Assembly (NCBI GenBank): GCA_019416685.1 | Contig: DXWV01000096.1 | Span: forward strand, 1-19,571 | Source: Bacteroides sp. | GTDB lineage: Bacteria; Bacteroidota; Bacteroidia; Bacteroidales; Bacteroidaceae | Reading direction: 5' to 3' | DNA length: 19,571 bases | Shown: in pieces, positions 13,951-19,571 of the stretch | Position numbering within the stretch: position 1 is the stretch's first letter | Layout of the letters: every line of letters starts with the position of its first letter | The notes under the pieces: model-generated | Told to the model about the DNA's origin: nothing | Databases searched by the model: none | What the model saw: only the letters and a program-made list of their open reading frames with translations | Position numbers and translations under genes: made by a program

Positions 13951-16002
13951 ATGAAAAATCATCTTATTATTTCAGTTGCTACTGCTGCGGTTTTATTGAC
14001 AGGATGTAGCGAAACTAAAAAAACAACTGCTCAGGCAGATAAATTTGATTATACAGTGGAACAATTTGCCGATTTACAGATATTGCGTTACCGGGTTCCA
14101 GGATTTGAGGACCTGTCGCTGAAACAAAAAGAGTTAGTTTATTACCTAACTGAGGCTGCTCTTGAAGGACGAGACATTCTTTTTGACCAGAACGGAAAAT
14201 ATAATCTTCGTATCCGCCGGATGCTTGAAGCTATATATACTAATTATAAGGGAGACAAAAATAGTCCCGATTTTAAGAATATGGAGACTTACCTTAAACG
14301 GGTATGGTTTTCTAACGGTATTCATCATCATTATGGATCTGAAAAGTTTGTGCCTGGATTCTCCCAGGATTTTCTTAAACAGGCTGTGTTGGGTGTAGAT
14401 CCGACACTGCTTCCGTTGACTGAAGGGCAAACTGCAGAGCAGTTGTGCGAAGAGATCTTTCCGGTGATTTTTGATCCCACTATTATGCCCAAACGGGTCA
14501 ATCAGGCCGATGGGGAAGATCTTGTGTTGACTTCTGCCTGTAACTATTATGATGGAGTGACCCAGGCTGAAGCTGAAGCGTTCTATGCTAAGATGAAAGA
14601 TCCGAAAGATGAGACTCCGATTTCTTATGGTTTGAATAGCCGTTTGGTAAAGGAAAATGGTCGGATCCAGGAGAAGGTTTGGAAGGTAGGCGGACTTTAT
14701 ACGCAGGCGCTTGAGAAGATAGTCTACTGGTTGAAGAAAGCTGAAGGTGTAGCTGAAGATGATGCTCAGAAAGCTGCTATCGGCAAGCTGATTGAGTTTT
14801 ATGAAACCGGTGATTTAAAGACCTTTGATGAATATGCCATTTTGTGGGTGAAGGATCTGGATTCACGTATTGATGTGGTAAATGGATTCACAGAAAGTTA
14901 TGGTGATCCTCTTGGGATGAAGGCCAGCTGGGAGTCATTGGTCAATTTTAAAGATTTGGTGGCTACACAGCGTACTGAAATTATCAGTAGTAATGCCCAA
15001 TGGTTTGAGGACCACTCTCCGGTGGAGGCACAGTTTAAAAAGAGTGAAGTGAAGGGTGTGTCGGCAAAGGTAATTACTGCTGCTATTTTAGCAGGTGACC
15101 TTTATCCTGCAACAGCTATTGGTATTAATCTGCCGAATGCTAACTGGATTCGTGCTCATCATGGTTCAAAGTCTGTGACTATTGGTAATATTACCGATGC
15201 TTATAATAAGGCTGCACATGGAAATGGTTTTAATGAAGAGTTTGTGTATAGTGATGTAGAGCGTAAGCTGATTGATCAGTATTCAGACCTGACGGATGAA
15301 CTGCATACCGACCTTCATGAGTGTCTGGGACATGGTTCGGGAAAGTTGCTTCCGGGAGTCGATCCTGATGCATTAAAGGCGTATGGTTCTACTATCGAAG
15401 AAGCGCGTGCCGATTTGTTTGGTTTGTATTATGTAGCTGATCCGAAGTTAGTTGAACTTGGTTTACTTTCCAGTGGCGAGGCATACAAAGCACAATACTA
15501 TACTTATTTGATGAATGGTCTGATGACCCAACTTGTGCGTATTCAGCCGGGCAATACGGTAGAAGAGGCGCATATGCGTAACAGACAGCTCATTGCCCGA
15601 TGGGTGTTTGAGAAAGGTGCTGCCGATAAGGTAGTAGAATTGGTGAAGAAGGGCGGGAAAACATATGTTGTCGTAAATGACTATGAGAAGGTGCGTCAGC
15701 TTTTCGGCCAGTTGCTTGCTGAGATACAGCGTATTAAATCTACCGGTGACTTTGCTGCTGCCCGTGCTTTGGTTGAAGATTATGCAGTGAAAGTAGATCC
15801 TGTGCTTCATGCCGAAGTTCTTGAGCGTTATAAGAAGCTGAATCTGGCTCCATATAAAGGATTTGTTAATCCTAAATATGAGGCAGTTACTGATGTAAAC
15901 GGAATGATTACTGATGTGAAGGTATCATATGATGAAGGTTATGCAGAGCAAATGCTACGCTATAGTAAAGATTACTCTCCGCTGCCTTCTGTAAATAACT
16001 GA
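13951..16002 (+). CDS. Dipeptidyl peptidase III (M49), lipoprotein
   Basis: Zinc exopeptidase that removes dipeptides from the N terminus of short peptides. The 683-residue protein carries the M49 signature in its Bacteroides form, H456-E-C-L-G-H461, and the second zinc motif EEARAD with E484. The Cys inside HECLGH matches what I recall of the characterised B. thetaiotaomicron enzyme (motif at 448-453 there, a constant offset of 8). The N terminus is a lipoprotein signal: MKNHLIISVATAAVLLTGC, lipobox LTGC with C19, followed by a Ser/Glu/Thr/Lys-rich linker. It should therefore sit at a membrane facing the periplasm or outside, unlike cytosolic eukaryotic DPP III. The HEAT-like gene starts 5 bases after the stop, so the two are probably co-transcribed. 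Confidence 0.94.
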   Translation: MKNHLIISVATAAVLLTGCSETKKTTAQADKFDYTVEQFADLQILRYRVPGFEDLSLKQKELVYYLTEAALEGRDILFDQNGKYNLRIRRMLEAIYTNYKGDKNSPDFKNMETYLKRVWFSNGIHHHYGSEKFVPGFSQDFLKQAVLGVDPTLLPLTEGQTAEQLCEEIFPVIFDPTIMPKRVNQADGEDLVLTSACNYYDGVTQAEAEAFYAKMKDPKDETPISYGLNSRLVKENGRIQEKVWKVGGLYTQALEKIVYWLKKAEGVAEDDAQKAAIGKLIEFYETGDLKTFDEYAILWVKDLDSRIDVVNGFTESYGDPLGMKASWESLVNFKDLVATQRTEIISSNAQWFEDHSPVEAQFKKSEVKGVSAKVITAAILAGDLYPATAIGINLPNANWIRAHHGSKSVTIGNITDAYNKAAHGNGFNEEFVYSDVERKLIDQYSDLTDELHTDLHECLGHGSGKLLPGVDPDALKAYGSTIEEARADLFGLYYVADPKLVELGLLSSGEAYKAQYYTYLMNGLMTQLVRIQPGNTVEEAHMRNRQLIARWVFEKGAADKVVELVKKGGKTYVVVNDYEKVRQLFGQLLAEIQRIKSTGDFAAARALVEDYAVKVDPVLHAEVLERYKKLNLAPYKGFVNPKYEAVTDVNGMITDVKVSYDEGYAEQMLRYSKDYSPLPSVNN

Positions 16003-16007
16003 TCTGA

Positions 16008-16667
16008 ATGGATATAAAAGAACAATTAAAAGATATAAAGACACAACTCCGGCTCTCTATGAACGGAGTTGTATCTCAAAGTATGCGTGAAAAGGGGTTC
16101 AATTATAAGCTTAACTTCGGAGTGGAGTTGCCCCGTATCAAAAGTATTGCTGCTGCCTATGAAAAGGATCATGATCTGGCGCAAGCATTGTGGAAAGAGG
16201 ATATTCGTGAATGTAAAATTCTGGCAGGCATCTTACAGCCGGTAGATACTTTTTTTCCGGAGATAGCCGATATCTGGGTAGAGAATATGCCCAATATCGA
16301 AGTGGCAGAACTTACCTGTATGAATCTTTTTCAGAATTTACCTTATGCTCCTGCCAAGTCTTTCCATTGGATAGCTTCGGAAGAAGAGTATGCACAGGTT
16401 TGTGGTTTCCTTACTATTGCCCGTTTATTGATGAAGAAGGGAGATATGGCCGAACGTCCGGCAGGAGAGTTTCTTGATCAGGCAATTTGTGCAGTGCTCT
16501 CCGGTACTTATCATGTACGTAACGCTGCTTTGCTTGCTATCCGCAAATACATGCAACATAGTGAGGAACATGCTTTCCAGGTATGTCGTCTGGTAGAAAG
16601 CATGAAAGACTCTACTGTAGAGGCTGAGCAGGTATTATACAACGTGGTGGCGGAAGAGGCGGAATAA
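16008..16667 (+). CDS. HEAT-like / DNA alkylation repair (AlkD-type) protein
   Basis: A 219-residue, mostly alpha-helical protein without signal peptide. The segments YKLNFGVELPRIKSIA, ALWKEDIRECKILAGILQP and DIWVENMPNIEVAELTCMNLFQ resemble the DNA-alkylation-repair (AlkC/AlkD) HEAT-repeat fold, in which helices cradle damaged DNA. Members of this group in Bacteroides are often annotated as DNA alkylation repair proteins, but I cannot confirm the catalytic Asp/Trp residues of AlkD by eye, so glycosylase activity is unproven. It lies 5 bases behind the DPP III gene, implying a shared transcript, though no functional link between the two is evident. Its stop codon overlaps the start of an octamer-built inverted repeat. 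Confidence 0.65.
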   Translation: MDIKEQLKDIKTQLRLSMNGVVSQSMREKGFNYKLNFGVELPRIKSIAAAYEKDHDLAQALWKEDIRECKILAGILQPVDTFFPEIADIWVENMPNIEVAELTCMNLFQNLPYAPAKSFHWIASEEEYAQVCGFLTIARLLMKKGDMAERPAGEFLDQAICAVLSGTYHVRNAALLAIRKYMQHSEEHAFQVCRLVESMKDSTVEAEQVLYNVVAEEAE

Positions 16668-16781
16668 TTAAATAATATGCCAATATGCCAATGGGCTGCA
16701 CTATCATGCTGCACAGTAATTGGTATATTGGCATATTATTTAATTGACACATTGGTACATTATTAATTGGCACATTATTTC
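16666..16781 (+). repeat. Octamer-built inverted repeat between HEAT gene and fur (element D)
   Basis: The arms 16666-16692 and 16719-16745 are complementary over 27 bases with a single G-U pair, around a 26-base loop that holds GCTGCAC twice. The left arm begins in the stop codon of the preceding gene. The right side runs in phased 8-base units from 16719 to 16781: ATTGGTAT, ATTGGCAT, ATTATTTA, ATTGACAC, ATTGGTAC, a 7-base ATTATTA, ATTGGCAC, ATTATTTC. The unit differs from the other elements in length and sequence but the design is the same. No T-run directly follows the stem. Confidence 0.85.
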
Positions 16782-16789
16782 TCATATTA

Positions 16790-16810
16790 TTTTTTGCGTT
16801 CCGCAAAAAA
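16790..16810 (+). promoter_or_regulatory. Perfect palindrome overlapping the fur promoter
   Basis: TTTTTTGCG (16790-16798) and CGCAAAAAA (16802-16810) form a 9-bp perfect inverted repeat with a 3-base TTC centre. It overlaps the -33 element of the adjacent promoter, a typical operator position. It does not match the usual Fur or PerR box, so the binding protein is unknown. Confidence 0.45.
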
Positions 16811-16822
16811 GGCTTAACTTTG
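16793..16822 (+). promoter_or_regulatory. Promoter of fur-purA
   Basis: TTTG at 16793-16796 and TAACTTTG at 16815-16822, 18 bases apart, match the Bacteroides -33/-7 pattern. The start of transcription would be near 16829 and the leader about 16 bases long before the ATG at 16845. It should drive both fur and the overlapping purA. Confidence 0.6.
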
Positions 16823-16844
16823 TTGGCGCTAATTTTGTGCCGAC

Positions 16845-17333
16845 ATGGAAACTCAGAACGTAAAAGATACGGTAAGACAGATATTTACAGAATATCTTAA
16901 TGCGAACGGGCATCGTAAGACCCCCGAACGTTATGCCATACTTGACACTATATATTCTATAGACGGACATTTTGACATAGATATGCTTTATTCGCAGATG
17001 ATGAATCAGGAGAATTTTCGTGTAAGTCGTGCGACACTCTATAATACCATCATTCTGCTTATTAATGCCCGACTGATTATCAAACATCAGTTTGGAACTT
17101 CTTCCCAATACGAGAAATCATATAATCGCGAGACGCATCATCACCAGATTTGCACGCAATGTGGTAAAGTTACAGAGTTTCAGAATGAAGCACTGCAAAA
17201 TGCTATTGAAAATACCAGGCTAAGCCGGTTTCAGCTTTCACATTACTCCTTATATATTTATGGGGTGTGCAGCAAGTGTGACCGTGCCAATAAACGGAAA
17301 AAAGTAAGTAACAACAATAAAAAAGAAAGATGA
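16845..17333 (+). CDS. Fur-family transcriptional regulator
   Basis: A 162-residue metal-responsive repressor of the Fur/PerR/Zur group. The N-terminal winged helix (about 10-85) has the typical RKTPERYAILDTIY and FRVSRATLYNTIILL pattern. The C-terminal part has the regulatory-metal histidines H98-H99-H100 and the two structural zinc pairs C103-x2-C106 and C142-x2-C145. The C terminus is a basic tail (KRKKVSNNNKKER). Whether it senses iron, peroxide or zinc cannot be decided from sequence alone. Its stop overlaps the purA start in ATGA, so the two are translationally linked. A palindrome over its own promoter suggests regulation there. Confidence 0.9.
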   Translation: METQNVKDTVRQIFTEYLNANGHRKTPERYAILDTIYSIDGHFDIDMLYSQMMNQENFRVSRATLYNTIILLINARLIIKHQFGTSSQYEKSYNRETHHHQICTQCGKVTEFQNEALQNAIENTRLSRFQLSHYSLYIYGVCSKCDRANKRKKVSNNNKKER

Positions 17334-18601
17334 AAGTAGATGTACTATTAGGATTACAATGGGGCGATGAAGGTAAAGGCAAAGTAGTCGACGTATTAAC
17401 TCCGAGATACGACGTGGTAGCACGTTTCCAGGGTGGGCCGAATGCCGGTCATACACTTGAGTTCGAAGGACAAAAATATGTGCTCCGTTCCATTCCTTCC
17501 GGTATTTTTCAGGGAGATAAGGTAAATATCATCGGCAATGGTGTTGTGTTGGATCCGGCCTTGTTCAAAGCAGAGGCTGAATCACTTGAAGCATCAGGAC
17601 ACAACTTAAAGGACAGACTGCACATTTCAAAGAAAGCACATCTCATTCTGCCTACACACCGTATTCTTGATGCTGCTTATGAAGCTGCTAAAGGGGATGC
17701 TAAAGTAGGTACTACCGGAAAAGGTATTGGCCCGACTTATACTGATAAGGTGAGCCGTAATGGTGTTCGCGTAGGTGACATCCTCGATAACTTCGACCAG
17801 AAATATGCTGCTGCCAAAGCTCGCCACGAACAAATCCTGAAAGGACTGAATTATACATATGATCTGACAGAAATCGAAAAAGCATGGATGGAAGGTATTG
17901 AATATCTGAAACAGTTCCATCTGGTAGACAGTGAGCATGAAGTGAACAACTTGTTGAGATCCGGTAAGAGTGTTCTTTGTGAAGGCGCACAAGGAACAAT
18001 GCTTGATATCGATTTCGGTTCTTATCCATTTGTTACTTCTTCTAATACGGTTTGTGCCGGTGCTTGTACAGGTCTGGGCGTAGCTCCTAACCGTATTGGT
18101 GAAGTATATGGTATCTTCAAGGCTTATTGCACGCGTGTTGGTTCAGGCCCGTTCCCTACCGAGTTGTTTGATGAAACAGGTGATAAGATTTGTACGCTGG
18201 GACATGAATTTGGCTCGGTGACCGGTCGTAAACGCCGTTGCGGGTGGATTGACCTCGTTGCATTGAAATATTCTGTGATGATCAACGGAGTTACTAAGCT
18301 TATTATGATGAAGAGTGATGTACTTGATACATTTGAAACAATCAAGGCTTGTGTTGCTTATAAAGTGAATGGTGAGGAAATAGATTATTTCCCCTATGAT
18401 ATCAATGAAAATGTAGAGCCTGTATATGCCGAACTTCCTGGATGGCAGGTTGACATGACGAAGATGCAGAGTGAAGATGAATTCCCCGAAGAATTCAATG
18501 CTTACCTCTCTTTTCTTGAAGAACAGCTGGATGTAGAGATTAAGATTGTTTCGGTGGGTCCGGACAGAGAACAGACTATTGAAAGATATACTGAAGAATA
18601 A
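17330..18601 (+). CDS. purA: Adenylosuccinate synthetase
   Basis: Catalyses GTP-dependent joining of IMP and aspartate to adenylosuccinate, the first step from IMP to AMP. The 423-residue length is standard. The N-terminal GTP/IMP loop GLQWGDEGKGK (residues 8-18, with D13 and K16) is present, as are GGPNAGHT, the IMP-binding TTGKGIGPTYTDK segment, SNTVCAGACTGLG, and the C-terminal guanine-side VGPDREQTI. It overlaps the fur-family gene by 4 bases (ATGA), so its translation probably depends on that of the regulator. A terminator lies 31 bases after the stop. Confidence 0.97.
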   Translation: MKVDVLLGLQWGDEGKGKVVDVLTPRYDVVARFQGGPNAGHTLEFEGQKYVLRSIPSGIFQGDKVNIIGNGVVLDPALFKAEAESLEASGHNLKDRLHISKKAHLILPTHRILDAAYEAAKGDAKVGTTGKGIGPTYTDKVSRNGVRVGDILDNFDQKYAAAKARHEQILKGLNYTYDLTEIEKAWMEGIEYLKQFHLVDSEHEVNNLLRSGKSVLCEGAQGTMLDIDFGSYPFVTSSNTVCAGACTGLGVAPNRIGEVYGIFKAYCTRVGSGPFPTELFDETGDKICTLGHEFGSVTGRKRRCGWIDLVALKYSVMINGVTKLIMMKSDVLDTFETIKACVAYKVNGEEIDYFPYDINENVEPVYAELPGWQVDMTKMQSEDEFPEEFNAYLSFLEEQLDVEIKIVSVGPDREQTIERYTEE

Positions 18602-18632
18602 ACGCATTTTTAGATAATTCTTCATAAAACAG

Positions 18633-18674
18633 GAGGGAAACTATTGTGATATACAAAGTTTCCCTCTATTTTTG
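18633..18674 (+). terminator. Rho-independent terminator after purA
   Basis: A perfect 10-bp stem, GAGGGAAACT (18633-18642) with AGTTTCCCTC (18657-18666), can extend by an inner TTGT/ACAA pairing. It is followed by TATTTTT. It separates purA from the membrane peptidase gene, which therefore needs its own promoter; TTTG words at 18671 and 18695 are possible pieces of it, but the spacing is poor. Confidence 0.82.
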
Positions 18675-18726
18675 GCAAGCTATTTGTACAGATGTTTGTA
18701 GTATTCATTTTAATTAAAGAAAGTAT

Positions 18727-19407
18727 ATGATATCGTATTGGGTATTATTTATCGGAATTGCCGTAGTAAGCTGGTTGGTACAGATGAACTTGCAGAACAA
18801 GTTCAAGAAATATTCTAAGATACCTACCGGAAATGGAATGACAGGACGCGACGTGGCTATTAAGATGTTGAATGATAATGGAATCTATGACGTCAAGGTG
18901 ACTCATACTCCCGGACAATTGACCGACCACTATAATCCTGCCAATAAGACAGTGAACCTGAGTGAAGGTGTATATGAAAGTAATAGTATTATGGCTGCTG
19001 CCGTAGCTGCTCATGAATGCGGACACGCTCTTCAGCATGCGCAGGCTTATGCTCCGTTGACGATGCGTAGTAAATTGGTTCCTGTAGTGAGCTTTGCTTC
19101 TCAATGGATGACCTGGTTGTTGCTGGCAGGTATCTTGTTGTTGAATTCGTTCCCTCAGTTGTTGCTGGCAGGTATTATCCTGTTTGCCCTGACCACTTTG
19201 TTCAGCTTTGTCACTCTTCCGGTGGAGATCAATGCAAGTAAGCGTGCATTGGTATGGTTGAGTGCCTCGGGCATTACGAATTCACGTAATCATGCTCAGG
19301 CAGAAGATGCGCTTCGTTCGGCTGCTTATACGTATGTGGTAGCTGCACTTAGTTCTTTGGCTACGTTGATTTATTATATTATGATATTCCTTGGTAGAAG
19401 AGATTAA
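18727..19407 (+). CDS. YugP-type membrane zinc metallopeptidase
   Basis: A 226-residue integral membrane protein of the neutral zinc metallopeptidase family typified by Bacillus YugP (Zn_peptidase_2). It has an N-terminal membrane helix (about 1-20), a soluble segment with HTPGQLTDHYNPANKTVNLSE, the zinc motif H96-E-C-G-H100, two hydrophobic helices (about 118-165), a short loop with PVEINASKRA whose glutamate is a plausible third metal ligand, and a final helix (about 200-222). Its substrate is not known; a role in membrane protein turnover is the usual guess. It lies 125 bases after purA, behind a terminator, so it is probably an independent unit. Confidence 0.88.
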   Translation: MISYWVLFIGIAVVSWLVQMNLQNKFKKYSKIPTGNGMTGRDVAIKMLNDNGIYDVKVTHTPGQLTDHYNPANKTVNLSEGVYESNSIMAAAVAAHECGHALQHAQAYAPLTMRSKLVPVVSFASQWMTWLLLAGILLLNSFPQLLLAGIILFALTTLFSFVTLPVEINASKRALVWLSASGITNSRNHAQAEDALRSAAYTYVVAALSSLATLIYYIMIFLGRRD

Positions 19408-19441
19408 TCTGCTTCGGATTTCAAACATAAGTGGTTAAGAT

Positions 19442-19484
19442 CTCCCTCCTTCGGATTCTTTCTGGGGGAGGGAGTTGTGTTTTA
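19442..19484 (+). terminator. Terminator hairpin after the YugP-type gene
   Basis: CTCCCTCC (19442-19449) pairs with GGAGGGAG (19467-19474), extendable by three pairs including two G-U. A moderately T-rich stretch (TTGTGTTTT) follows. The remaining bases to the window end (19485-19571) hold no gene or signal I can support. Confidence 0.65.
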
Positions 19485-19571
19485 GAGAGAAATCGGATCG
19501 GAAATAAAGGGAATCTACCACAGAATTCTAAGACCTGACCAAATAATCCGGCCCGAAAAAACAGTTAATAA

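Noticed and set aside
16666..16745. Terminal inverted repeats of a small insertion sequence
   Set aside because: There is no transposase, no target-site duplication that I can see, and only a 26-base interior.
16790..16810. Terminator hairpin between element D and fur
   Set aside because: The stem has T-run then A-run ends and no T-tract after it on the + strand. An operator fits its promoter position better.

Overview
The window looks like a chromosomal housekeeping segment from a Bacteroides-type (Bacteroidota) genome. The evidence is the set of protein families, promoter-like TAnnTTTG boxes with a TTTG/TTG element about 20 bases upstream, no clear Shine-Dalgarno sequences, a C-terminal-only AraC-type regulator and a lipoprotein DPP III with the HECLGH motif. 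No phage, transposase, CRISPR array, tRNA or rRNA was seen. No gap between genes exceeds 300 bases.

Region 1 (1-6487, + strand) is a branched-chain amino acid cluster: leuA, leuC, leuD, a second LeuA-like gene that I read as a Leptospira-type citramalate synthase (cimA), and leuB. Together they would make 2-ketoisocaproate for leucine. By reusing LeuCD and LeuB on citramalate they would also make 2-oxobutyrate for isoleucine. The first 120 bases hold what looks like a transcription attenuator: the tail of an Ile/Leu/Val-rich leader peptide, an antiterminator pairing (41-49 with 93-101) and a mutually exclusive terminator (84-120).

Region 2 (6488-9300) has a promoter-to-terminator pair that could define a very small RNA, then a minus-strand pair: an LTA-synthase-like membrane sulfatase-fold enzyme followed by a PAP2 phosphatase.

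Region 3 (9301-13314) holds cysteine synthase and a secreted TPR protein (+), convergent with recQ (-). Region 4 (13315-16667, +) holds a small AraC-type DNA-binding protein, a lipoprotein dipeptidyl peptidase III and a HEAT/DNA-alkylation-repair-like protein 5 bases behind it. Region 5 (16668-19571, +) holds a Fur-family regulator overlapping purA by ATGA, then a membrane zinc peptidase of the YugP type.

The most unusual non-coding signal is a set of intergenic inverted repeats built from strictly phased 7- or 8-base units (5323-5417, 10272-10387, 13871-13940, 16666-16781). Three different unit sequences share the same architecture, and all sit between co-directional genes, often within a few bases of the flanking stop and start codons. 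Whether this class has been described I cannot say from here.
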